Source: Candidatus Fiminaster equi (GTDB lineage: Bacteria; Bacillota_I; Bacilli_A; RFN20; CAG-826). From it: a stretch of DNA of 37,086 nucleotides. Shown here in pieces: positions 7,339-15,423 of the stretch. The DNA is taken from the NCBI GenBank assembly GCA_018064745.1, contig JAGHUR010000058.1:1-37086 (forward strand). Reading direction: 5' to 3'. A program made the translations under genes and the position numbers. The first letter of the stretch is position 1; each line of letters starts with the position of its first letter. The notes below the pieces were generated by a model that searched no databases, was not told the DNA's origin, and saw nothing but the letters and a program-made list of their open reading frames with translations.

Positions 7339-8616
7339 ATGACTTTTGAAGAACATCTTAAAAAGTATTTAGACGAAAACGAAATTAAATCATTAGTTTC
7401 CTCTTTCAATGAGAAAGAAAAGAAAGCTATATTTTTAAATACAAACAAGATGAGTGAAAAAACTTTACTAGATCTTTTCCCAACTCTCAAACCTCATCCT
7501 GTTGTACCAAACGGATTTATATTTGATAAAGATGAAATCCAACTTGGCAAAAAGGTTTACCACGAGCAAGGTGCCTATTATATTCAAGAACCATCTGCTA
7601 TGCTTGTCGCACATTTACTTAATGCAAATAAAAATGACATTGTTTTGGATCTTTGTGCAGCACCTGGTGGAAAGACAATTCAAACAGCCCTAAAAATGGA
7701 AAATGAAGGCTTAATAATTGCAAACGATTTATCAAAATCAAGAGCTAATGTTTTGCTCTCAAATATTGAACGCCTAGGAATCAAAAATACTGTTGTAACT
7801 TCATTAGATTTTTCTACTGTAAAAAATCAATTTCAAAACTACTTTGATAAGATCATTTTAGACGCCCCATGTTCAGGGTCTGGAATGTTTAGAAAGTCTG
7901 ACGAAATGAAGTCTGATTGGACATATGAAAAAGTACTTAAAAATTCTGCTATTCAAAAAGACTTAATTTTGATGTGCTATTCTATGCTTAAAGAAGGCGG
8001 CACAATGGTCTATTCGACATGCTCGTATTCATATGAGGAAGATGAGGAAATAATTGGGTTTTTACTCGAAAAAACCACCGCAAAACTCCAGTATATTGAA
8101 AAAATCAATGGGGAATTTAGATCTAAAAAATATCCAGAAACAATTCATTTATTCCCATCTAAATTTGATGGAGAAGGCCACTATATTGCCATTATTAAAA
8201 AGCCAGGAAATTTAACTAAAAATTCATTTGAAAAAATTGAGACAAAACGTACCATAAAAGGCAAAGGAAATTTAAATGAAATTCAAAAGTTTTCGCTTAA
8301 TTATTCTTTACCAGAAAAGTTCATAAATTTATCGCTTAGACCAGGCTTATTTTTAAGTTCAAAAATTGGTGAAAAAGAAGTCCCTTCACACCACATTTCC
8401 CATGCCTCAAATATAGACAAATCTATTCCTTTAAATCAAGAGGGAGTCATTAAATATTTAAGAGGCGAATCAATAAATAAAAAATATCCAGACGGCTACT
8501 ATTTTGTTAGCTATCTAGATATGAATCTTGGTGTCGTCCATTCGGTGAACGGAACACTTAAAAATCTTTATCCAAAAGGATTAAGAATTAACGCTGATAT
8601 CAAAACGAGTTTCTAA
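7339..8616 (+). CDS. 16S rRNA m5C methyltransferase, RsmF/NOL1-NOP2-Sun family
   Basis: This 425-aa cytoplasmic SAM-dependent RNA cytosine-C5 methyltransferase probably acts on 16S rRNA. Motif I is DLCAAPGGKT (104-113). Motif IV is DAPCSGSGMFRK (175-186), whose Cys178 is the release cysteine. Motif VI is STCSYS, with Cys228 as the nucleophile. The C-terminal 100 residues resemble the RsmF pre-PUA/PUA-like region, so RsmF-type is preferred over RsmB (no NusB-like N-terminus). It has no Shine-Dalgarno and appears leaderless. Its 3' end overlaps the convergent acyltransferase gene by 36 bases. The exact target cytosine cannot be read from sequence. Confidence 0.88.
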   Translation: MTFEEHLKKYLDENEIKSLVSSFNEKEKKAIFLNTNKMSEKTLLDLFPTLKPHPVVPNGFIFDKDEIQLGKKVYHEQGAYYIQEPSAMLVAHLLNANKNDIVLDLCAAPGGKTIQTALKMENEGLIIANDLSKSRANVLLSNIERLGIKNTVVTSLDFSTVKNQFQNYFDKIILDAPCSGSGMFRKSDEMKSDWTYEKVLKNSAIQKDLILMCYSMLKEGGTMVYSTCSYSYEEDEEIIGFLLEKTTAKLQYIEKINGEFRSKKYPETIHLFPSKFDGEGHYIAIIKKPGNLTKNSFEKIETKRTIKGKGNLNEIQKFSLNYSLPEKFINLSLRPGLFLSSKIGEKEVPSHHISHASNIDKSIPLNQEGVIKYLRGESINKKYPDGYYFVSYLDMNLGVVHSVNGTLKNLYPKGLRINADIKTSF

Positions 8617-9402
8617 TTTCTTTCTCTTTTCTGACATCTTAAGAGCATAAATATAATCTTTATCTTTTACTTTTAACTTATTAACGTATTGATCAGTTTC
8701 ATCTTTAAGCATTGGCGCAAGTTCAGTTGTATTATAAGCTTTTGCTTCATCAACACTCATTTTCTTAAAATATGTAAAGAAATATGGGTATTTTTTAACA
8801 TATGAGCCTTTATCAAGAACTCTAAAGGAGCCATAGGCTGCGCCAATTAAAAGAGGAACTCCAGCCATTTGAGCAATCTTTAAAGTTCCAGGATGGAAAT
8901 CTAAACATGGTTTTGTAGGATCTTGGTTTCTAGTTCCTTCAATATAGATTAAAACTGATGGTTTTTCTTGATCCTTTAAATAAGAAACTATGTTTCTAAT
9001 TTGAGCAATTTGACTCATAAGGTTTTCTCTATCGAGCGGGAAGCAATCAATAGCTTTAGCTACTTTGCCAACAAATGGCATTTTAAATACTTCTTTTTTA
9101 CAAACAAATGTTAATGGCTTTTCGCTAGCTGCAATCATTGCAAGAGGGTCAAATAAAGAATAGTGATTTGAGATAACTAAACACTTCTCATCAAGGTTAT
9201 CGTACATCTCAGCATTTTCGATTAAATAATCAACGTGAAAACGTTTAAAAACGAATCTAATTTCTTTTCTCACCACTTTATAGCGTTTCTCAATTGGATA
9301 TTTTTCCGGATGTCTTGCGTATCTACACATATAAAATATGTGATAGAAAAGAATTGGGAAAGCACAAATTAAAATTGCTTTAATAAACTGAAGGATTTTC
9401 AT
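8581..9402 (-). CDS. plsC: 1-acyl-sn-glycerol-3-phosphate acyltransferase (PlsC family)
   Basis: This 273-aa membrane-associated acyltransferase transfers the second acyl chain onto lysophosphatidic acid in phospholipid synthesis. It has an N-terminal hydrophobic segment (about 5-25). The catalytic H-x4-D box is NHYSLFD (His80, Asp85). FPLDRE is at 121-126, EGTR at 155-158, and a Pro-rich motif IV is near 182-184. AACGGAGG precedes the ATG, and the start overlaps the ftsK stop (TAATG). Its end overlaps the convergent rsmF-type gene by 36 bases, so any terminator would lie inside that gene. The substrate could be another lyso-lipid. The plsC symbol reflects the family. Confidence 0.87.
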   Translation of the reverse strand: MKILQFIKAILICAFPILFYHIFYMCRYARHPEKYPIEKRYKVVRKEIRFVFKRFHVDYLIENAEMYDNLDEKCLVISNHYSLFDPLAMIAASEKPLTFVCKKEVFKMPFVGKVAKAIDCFPLDRENLMSQIAQIRNIVSYLKDQEKPSVLIYIEGTRNQDPTKPCLDFHPGTLKIAQMAGVPLLIGAAYGSFRVLDKGSYVKKYPYFFTYFKKMSVDEAKAYNTTELAPMLKDETDQYVNKLKVKDKDYIYALKMSEKRKKLETRFDISVNS

Positions 9403-12092
9403 TATTCATTTCCTCCGTTACTAGGATCATCTGGAATAAAGGTTGATTGTTCAATAGAACCAATTTGTGGTTCGTTATTAATTTCAGCATGAATCAAAAC
9501 TTTATTGCCTTTGGCACTTGCATCTGGTTGTTCAGCGACAATGCCTTCTTTAATAAGTCTAGCGAATATTCTTCCAGCACGTGGGAATCCCATGCCAAAT
9601 GAGCGTTGAATGAATGAAATTGAGCAAGTATCACGTCTCATGATTTGATCTTTGATATCTTGATATTGTTGTTCTTCAGAAGCTTCTTTATCGATTGCTT
9701 CAACTGCAGGTTCATTAGAACCTTTCTTTTCTTCTACGTGATCTTCTAAGTCAAGGAAATATGGATCATATTGAGTTGGGTAATGTTCCTTAAGGAAGCT
9801 ACAAACTCTATTGATTTCACAATCATCAACATAGCAGCCTTGTAAACGAGGTCTATTAGAACGTGATAAAAGTGGACATTCGATAAGCATATCACCATGA
9901 CCAAGTAACTTTTCAGCACCACCTTCACCAATGACTGTTGTTGAGTCAATTGCGGATGCAGACATAAGTGCAACACGTGTTGAGAAGTTTGATTTAATTG
10001 TACCATCAATGACATCTGTTGAAGGTCTTTGCGTAGCAATAACTAAGTGAATACCAGCAGCACGAGCCTTTTGGACGAGTCTTTGGACTAATGCTGGGAC
10101 TTCCTTAACTTGTTCAACTAAATCAGCGTATTCATCAACAAACATGACAATATATGGAAGAGGTTGAACGTCGTGTTCACGGCACCAGACGTTAAATCCT
10201 TTAATGTCTCTATATTTGTGTTCAGAGAATAAGTTATAACGTCTTTCCATTTCATCAACGAGTTTCTTCATTGCGTTATAAGTTTTTCTCATATCTGTAA
10301 TGATTGGGCAAAGTAAGTGAGGAATGTCTTCATAATAAGACATTTCAACTTTCTTAGGGTCAACTAAAATAATCTTTAACTCTTCTGGTTTATTTCTCAT
10401 GATGAGAGTTAAGATTGTAGCGTGAACTGTAATAGATTTACCTGAACCAGTTGTACCTGAAACAAGCATATGCGGGAAATCGGCAAGGTTTGCGTGTTTA
10501 AGTTCACCGCTAATTCCCTTACCGAAAGGAATGTTCATTAAGTACTTTTCGCCAGTTGGCATTGCAGCTAAAGATTCTCTTAAACCAACGTTAGTCCTAA
10601 TTTCATTAGGAATTTCAAGACCAGAGGTAGATTTACCAGCAACAATTGTTTCAAATCTTACTGGAACACCACCAAGTCTAATGGAAATATCATTGATATA
10701 TCTTTGGACTGCTGAAATAGAAACATCGAAATTTGTTTGGATGTCATATCTTGTAACAGATGGGCCAACTGTATGACCGACAACTTGAGCACCAACTCTA
10801 AGTTGCTCAAATGTTTTATTAATAATTTCAGTTCTTTCTGCACAAGAACCTTCATTTTTAGTAGCATCATCTGCAGCTTCATGAAGATCTAATAAATCAA
10901 GAGAAGGATAAATATAGTTTTTAACTAAGTTAGCTTTTGGTTGAGGTTTGTGCAAGTAATCGACTTCAACTTCAACTGGAGCTTCTTCCTTAACAGGTTC
11001 TGGTACTGGTTCTGGTACTGGTTCTGGAATTACTGGAGCAACAACAGATTCAACAATAGGAGTAACTTCAGGAACTGGAATTTCAGGAGCCACTTCAACT
11101 TCTGGAGCAGCTTCAATTACTGGTTCTTCTAGAACTGGTTCTTCTTTAGAAGAAATACCTTCAAATCTAGCTTCAGTAAATGTTGGTCTAATTGGTTCTG
11201 GGTTAGAATTAACATCTTCTATTTTTCTAACCATTGAATCTTCAATAATATTGTCATCAGATAAGACTAAACGAGCTTTCTTAAGGGAATTATCATTATT
11301 GATAGCATTTGTATGAAAATCTTCATAAATTGGTTTTGAAATAAGTTTTTCTTGAATAACTGGTTGAGGAATTTCCTTATTAACTGATTTATTTTCTTCA
11401 ACAATTGGAGCAACACTGATTGGCTCTTCTTCATTTGATAATTCAACTTCTTTGTATTCGTCATCTTTTTTAGCGTTTTTGTTTTCTTTTCCAATTTTGC
11501 TTCTAATTAAAATGAAAAGTGCTTTGACTTGTTTATTTAAAAGCATTAGTAAGCCACCAATAAAGAAGACCCAACATACAATGTTGAGACCAACAGGAGT
11601 GATAGCACTATTAATGGATCCAGCTAAAATAAAACCAACATAACCACCACCAAGTTGTGGGTTAAATGGAGATGAATTAGCCTCTCTAATTTGTTTTAAA
11701 ATGTTAGTTGAATTAGAAAAAATAAGGAATCTTGATGTTCCATCAACAGCTGTTGAATAACCATCTAAAACTAAACCATTATAAGTGACACCGATTGATG
11801 CCCAATGAGATGAAAGAATGACAAAGCATACAATCATGACAAAGAAGCCGCCAATTGATAAACCAAGTTTAAACTTGAGCAATTTTTTCTTAAAAATAAG
11901 GAATAAGCCAAGAATGATTAAAAATGGCATTAAGATCCAAAAGCCAACAAAACCTAAAGCTGTTGTAATAGCAATAGAAAGGAAGGCAAATGGTGTGTTA
12001 TTAGAAAGCATTGTAACGAGTGCTAAAAGAATGAAGCAGATGCCTCCAACAATAGTGATTGAGTTTCTGGTAATCTTTCTTTTCTCGTTCAT
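9402..12092 (-). CDS. ftsK: DNA translocase FtsK/SpoIIIE
   Basis: This 896-aa septal DNA pump clears and aligns chromosome termini at division. There are four to five N-terminal membrane segments within residues 10-190. A variable linker follows, with a Pro/Glu/Val-rich stretch (about 315-380, including repeated PEPVPEPV). The alpha/beta motor comes next, with Walker A GTTGSGKS (about 545-552) and a DEYADLVE Walker B region. The C-terminal winged-helix gamma domain (about 810-870, QRSFGMGFPRAGRIF) reads KOPS/SRS polarity sites. It has no Shine-Dalgarno: a -10-like TAAAAT (12108-12103, minus) lies 10 bases before the ATG, so it may have a nearly leaderless transcript. The gene follows a terminator hairpin after the RNase J-like gene. 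Confidence 0.95.
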   Translation of the reverse strand: MNEKRKITRNSITIVGGICFILLALVTMLSNNTPFAFLSIAITTALGFVGFWILMPFLIILGLFLIFKKKLLKFKLGLSIGGFFVMIVCFVILSSHWASIGVTYNGLVLDGYSTAVDGTSRFLIFSNSTNILKQIREANSSPFNPQLGGGYVGFILAGSINSAITPVGLNIVCWVFFIGGLLMLLNKQVKALFILIRSKIGKENKNAKKDDEYKEVELSNEEEPISVAPIVEENKSVNKEIPQPVIQEKLISKPIYEDFHTNAINNDNSLKKARLVLSDDNIIEDSMVRKIEDVNSNPEPIRPTFTEARFEGISSKEEPVLEEPVIEAAPEVEVAPEIPVPEVTPIVESVVAPVIPEPVPEPVPEPVKEEAPVEVEVDYLHKPQPKANLVKNYIYPSLDLLDLHEAADDATKNEGSCAERTEIINKTFEQLRVGAQVVGHTVGPSVTRYDIQTNFDVSISAVQRYINDISIRLGGVPVRFETIVAGKSTSGLEIPNEIRTNVGLRESLAAMPTGEKYLMNIPFGKGISGELKHANLADFPHMLVSGTTGSGKSITVHATILTLIMRNKPEELKIILVDPKKVEMSYYEDIPHLLCPIITDMRKTYNAMKKLVDEMERRYNLFSEHKYRDIKGFNVWCREHDVQPLPYIVMFVDEYADLVEQVKEVPALVQRLVQKARAAGIHLVIATQRPSTDVIDGTIKSNFSTRVALMSASAIDSTTVIGEGGAEKLLGHGDMLIECPLLSRSNRPRLQGCYVDDCEINRVCSFLKEHYPTQYDPYFLDLEDHVEEKKGSNEPAVEAIDKEASEEQQYQDIKDQIMRRDTCSISFIQRSFGMGFPRAGRIFARLIKEGIVAEQPDASAKGNKVLIHAEINNEPQIGSIEQSTFIPDDPSNGGNE

Positions 12093-12118
12093 ATACGTAT
12101 TAATTTTAAATTAATTTT

Positions 12119-12145
12119 AAATAAAAATAAAGCAATAAATTGCTT
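12119..12145 (-). terminator. Terminator after the RNase J-like gene
   Basis: On the minus strand AAGCAA-TTTA-TTGCTT (12145-12130) is followed by TATTTTTATTT. It lies 1 base after the stop codon of the RNase J-like gene and 37 bases before the ftsK start. The stem is AT-rich and probably leaky. Confidence 0.55.
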
Positions 12146-12146
12146 A

Positions 12147-13820
12147 TTATTCTATTTCAGCAAAAATTGGTAAAATAATAGGTGTTTTATTAAGGCTTCT
12201 TCTAATTGCTTTAAAGACTATGTCTTTAGTAGCCTCTTCTAAATAGGAAATAGAATAATGTTCTTTTGCAAGTTCCATTTCAATCGTAGAAATAAATAAA
12301 CGGGTTATTTCTTTCATAAGTGGTTCGTTGTCTTTTAAGAAAACGAGACCTCTTGATTGAACATCTGGCCCTGCGACAATTTGATGTTTAGATTTTGAAA
12401 TTGTTGCAGCTAAAATGATGACGCCATCATCAGAGAATTTTTGTCTTTCTTCAATGACTTCGTTTTGAATATCACCAATGCCCTTACCATCAACAAGTAA
12501 ATCTCCTGAGATGACTTTGTTTGATGAAAGTTTTCCAAATCCAGCTTCAAATTCAAGAATATTTCCGTTATCGACAACAAAAATGGAATTGTGATTTAAT
12601 CCAACATTCATACTTACTGCAAGTTTTGCAGCGGCAAGAAGTTGTTTAAATGATCCGGAAATTGGAACGAAATATTTTGGTCTAATGAATGAAAGAATTT
12701 GTTTAATATCTTCTTCTTGAGCATGCATTCTAACGAAGTCTTTTTTAACACGAATGATTTTACAATCATTGTGATAAAGTTCATCGAGTGCATCTGTTGT
12801 AGAAACTTCATTTTCTGGAGTAATGTGATTTGCGAAAATAAAGGTATCTTTTTCAGTTAAAAATACAATCTTTTCATCGTTGTTTCTAGAAGCAAGAAGT
12901 GCAACTTTAGAATTGAGTTTTGCACCAAATCCTGTGATGAAAATAAGTAATTCTTTTGGATTAATTCTATTAACATCTTCAATGGATAAAATTGAATTCT
13001 TATCGACTTTTAAATAACCTGATTTCATAAGGTTGGTGATTAATTCGCGACTTGATTCATCATAAGGTATGATTTTTCTTCCAGCATATTTGTTTGCCTT
13101 ATTGATTACATCAATAATATTAAATAAATCTGGAGTATCAATAGCTAAAAATGCTCTACCATTGATATCAAATAATTCCTTTTTGATAAGAGAAATTAAA
13201 CGATAGTTTGGAGCACAATAACCAGGTTTTTCACTAGCTTCAGCATCCATAAGTAAAACTAATGTTTTTTGATCACAAATTCTACCGAGTTTAGCAAAGT
13301 CATTTGTAAATCCTGGAACATTGTCGTTATTTATAACGAAATTACTTAAATAAATGATATTTCCTTGATCTGTTGAAATAGAAACGCCAAATGATTCAGC
13401 AAAGTTACAACAGGTTGAAAATAAAGAAATTAATCTATTTCCGATACGAATATCATCGGATGGTTTAACAATAACAAAAGAATATTTGCGATAATCAATA
13501 TGATTGTGGACACAGAATGAACAAAAGAAAGTCTTGGTTGTGTTTGTACAATAAATTGGAGCAGGAACTCTATCATAAATGTATGGTAAAGCTCCGATTA
13601 TTGAGTCATGACCGTGTGTTAAAAAATAACCTTTAACTTTGCTTTTATTTGCAAGCAAATAATCAAAACGAGGGATGATATAATCAACACCTGGTTTTGT
13701 CTTGTCTGGGAACTTAACACCACACTCGATAACATAAATCTCGTCGTTAACTTCGACAAGAGTCATGTTTTTGTATAGTTCATCTAGTCCGCCAAGAGTA
13801 ATAATTCTAATCTTGTCCAT
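12147..13820 (-). CDS. RNase J-family protein with degenerate catalytic motifs (J2-like pseudo-nuclease)
   Basis: This 557-aa protein has the full RNase J architecture: metallo-beta-lactamase, beta-CASP and C-terminal domains, with the family N-terminus GGLDELYKNM and the VDYIIPRFDYL segment. The metal ligands are mostly lost. The HGHxDH box reads HGHDSI (69-74), lacking the Asp and last His. The THS(I/L)PD motif reads TCCNFAES (about 136-143). The bridging Asp of GDF is Asn160 (LSNF). The first His of HxSGHA is absent while His366 remains (VRMHAQEE). The PxHGE His is Ser388 (PISGS). Known RNase J2 subunits also show weakened active sites and act in complex with J1. This one probably scaffolds or binds RNA rather than cleaving it. 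An AAAGGA Shine-Dalgarno is present, and it sits 2 bases after the DUF1667 gene. Confidence 0.85.
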   Translation of the reverse strand: MDKIRIITLGGLDELYKNMTLVEVNDEIYVIECGVKFPDKTKPGVDYIIPRFDYLLANKSKVKGYFLTHGHDSIIGALPYIYDRVPAPIYCTNTTKTFFCSFCVHNHIDYRKYSFVIVKPSDDIRIGNRLISLFSTCCNFAESFGVSISTDQGNIIYLSNFVINNDNVPGFTNDFAKLGRICDQKTLVLLMDAEASEKPGYCAPNYRLISLIKKELFDINGRAFLAIDTPDLFNIIDVINKANKYAGRKIIPYDESSRELITNLMKSGYLKVDKNSILSIEDVNRINPKELLIFITGFGAKLNSKVALLASRNNDEKIVFLTEKDTFIFANHITPENEVSTTDALDELYHNDCKIIRVKKDFVRMHAQEEDIKQILSFIRPKYFVPISGSFKQLLAAAKLAVSMNVGLNHNSIFVVDNGNILEFEAGFGKLSSNKVISGDLLVDGKGIGDIQNEVIEERQKFSDDGVIILAATISKSKHQIVAGPDVQSRGLVFLKDNEPLMKEITRLFISTIEMELAKEHYSISYLEEATKDIVFKAIRRSLNKTPIILPIFAEIE

Positions 13821-13822
13821 AA

Positions 13823-14167
13823 CTATTCCTTTATTTCTTTTGTAGAGATGACATCAACGCCACTACCACAAACATTCTTAATAACAACATCACCAATTTT
13901 GACTGGTACTTTAACTACTGTTTTTCTAATTTCATCCATTACTGGGAAGATAAGTTCCTTTGGAACTGGTTCTTTAGTTTTAACTGGAAGTCTACATTCT
14001 GATATTGATGCAATTGCAACTGTTGAAGTTACCATTCTAACTGGATGAGTAAGTTCGGCTTTGGCATACATTGCACCTCTAGGACAGAAGTTTCCTGTAA
14101 CATTTAAATTATCGTCAACACTTAAGTGACAACCACGTGGACAAGTAATACAAATAAGTTCTTTCAT
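13823..14167 (-). CDS. DUF1667 cysteine-motif protein of the GlpA-like cluster
   Basis: This 114-aa cytoplasmic protein of the DUF1667 family (PF07892 type) has four N-terminal cysteines, Cys6, Cys9, Cys13 and Cys28, in CxxCPRGCxL and FCPRG contexts. They could hold an Fe-S cluster or zinc. In Bacillota this family is found as the third member of GlpA-like dehydrogenase and FAD oxidoreductase clusters, as here. The start overlaps the preceding gene's stop by one base, with GGAGGAG upstream. A role as an electron-transfer or assembly partner is inferred from context. No reaction is known to me. Confidence 0.82.
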   Translation of the reverse strand: MKELICITCPRGCHLSVDDNLNVTGNFCPRGAMYAKAELTHPVRMVTSTVAIASISECRLPVKTKEPVPKELIFPVMDEIRKTVVKVPVKIGDVVIKNVCGSGVDVISTKEIKE

Positions 14168-15423
14168 TATTTTTTCTCCTCCACGTAAACTTTGATTTCG
14201 TTAGACTCTTTTTTAAAGAGATCTTTAGATAAATGTACAATTTCCATTTCGCTTGGAACTATTGCAGGTTTAAAGATTTTCTTGATGATATTATTACCTT
14301 CGGTAATAAGAATATTAATATCTTTCATAGGTTTAGCAACTCTAAACTTAAATGAAAGTGAATCTTTAACATCATCAAGGAAAACTTTTTGAGGAACAAC
14401 ATAGTTGATTCCAATGCCAGGATTTACATCGTAAATATGGCCAGTGTGTTTTAATTCACCATTTAGGTAACTAATAGCACCCACTGCAGCTTCTCTAGCT
14501 TCTTCTACAACGTAATCTACTAAATCGTGAACATGTAAAACGTTTCCTGCAGAGAAAATACCTGGGATTTCAGTTTCCATGGCTTGATTAACTTTAGCAC
14601 CTCTAGTTTTAGATAAACTTAAAGGTAACTTATTAAATAAGTCAACGTTTGGTAATAGACCTACTGAAAGAAGTAAACAATCGCATTCAAAGTCAATTTC
14701 AGTTCCTTCAATAAATTGCATCTTTTCATCAACTTTTGCAATTGTCACCTTTTCAAGGTGTGATTCACCAGTTACTTTTTTAACGGTGTGGCTTAAATAT
14801 AAAGGAATGTTGTAATCTTTAAGACATTGAACGATGTTTCTATTAAGTCCTGCTGAATAAGGCATAAGCTCTGCAACACCTAAAACTTTTGCGCCTTCAA
14901 GTGTCATTCTACGAGCCATAATAAGACCAATATCACCACTGCCTAAAATAAAGACACGTTTACCAACTAAGTAGCCATAGCAGTTAGCGAACAATTGAGC
15001 TTGGCCTGCAGTATAAATACCTGATGGTCTATCACCTGGAATTTGGATAGCACCAGCATTTCTTTCATAACAACCTGTTGTAAGAATAATAGCTTCAGCT
15101 TTAACTTCAACAAGTCCATCTTTAGCATTTGAATAAGTTACGACTTTGTCGTCACTTATAGATAAAACATTAGACTCTAATGCATAAGAAATTCCGAGTT
15201 CATCAACCTTTTTAGAAAATCTAGTCATAAACTCTGGACCAGTGAGTTCTTCTTTAAACTCATGAAGTCCAAAGCCATTATGAATACATTGATTTAAGAT
15301 TCCGCCAAGATAAGCATTTTTCTCAATGATTAAAATATCTCTCACACCGAGTTCATATGCTTTAATGGCTGCGGCCATTCCTGCAGATCCACCACCAATA
15401 ATAACTAACCTATGGTTAATCAT
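14167..15423 (-). CDS. NAD(P)/FAD-dependent oxidoreductase of the GlpA-like cluster
   Basis: This 418-aa two-dinucleotide-binding flavoprotein has an FAD motif GGGSAG (10-15), a GGILNQCIHNGFG segment with a cysteine near residue 46, and a second nucleotide-binding motif GSGDIG. A C-terminal FAD motif reads GIFSAGN. It belongs to the oxidoreductase group paired with GlpA-like dehydrogenases and DUF1667 proteins. The likely role is to pass electrons between the dehydrogenase's Fe-S centre and NAD(P)H or another carrier, which is inferred from the conserved three-gene arrangement. CAAAGGAG precedes the ATG. It overlaps the upstream gene by 4 bases (ATGA). Confidence 0.83.
   Translation of the reverse strand: MINHRLVIIGGGSAGMAAAIKAYELGVRDILIIEKNAYLGGILNQCIHNGFGLHEFKEELTGPEFMTRFSKKVDELGISYALESNVLSISDDKVVTYSNAKDGLVEVKAEAIILTTGCYERNAGAIQIPGDRPSGIYTAGQAQLFANCYGYLVGKRVFILGSGDIGLIMARRMTLEGAKVLGVAELMPYSAGLNRNIVQCLKDYNIPLYLSHTVKKVTGESHLEKVTIAKVDEKMQFIEGTEIDFECDCLLLSVGLLPNVDLFNKLPLSLSKTRGAKVNQAMETEIPGIFSAGNVLHVHDLVDYVVEEAREAAVGAISYLNGELKHTGHIYDVNPGIGINYVVPQKVFLDDVKDSLSFKFRVAKPMKDINILITEGNNIIKKIFKPAIVPSEMEIVHLSKDLFKKESNEIKVYVEEKK

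Noticed and set aside
10941-11132. Plus-strand 63-codon ORF rich in Trp, Phe and Asn
   Set aside because: It is the antisense image of the Pro/Glu/Val-rich repeats in the FtsK linker, not a gene.
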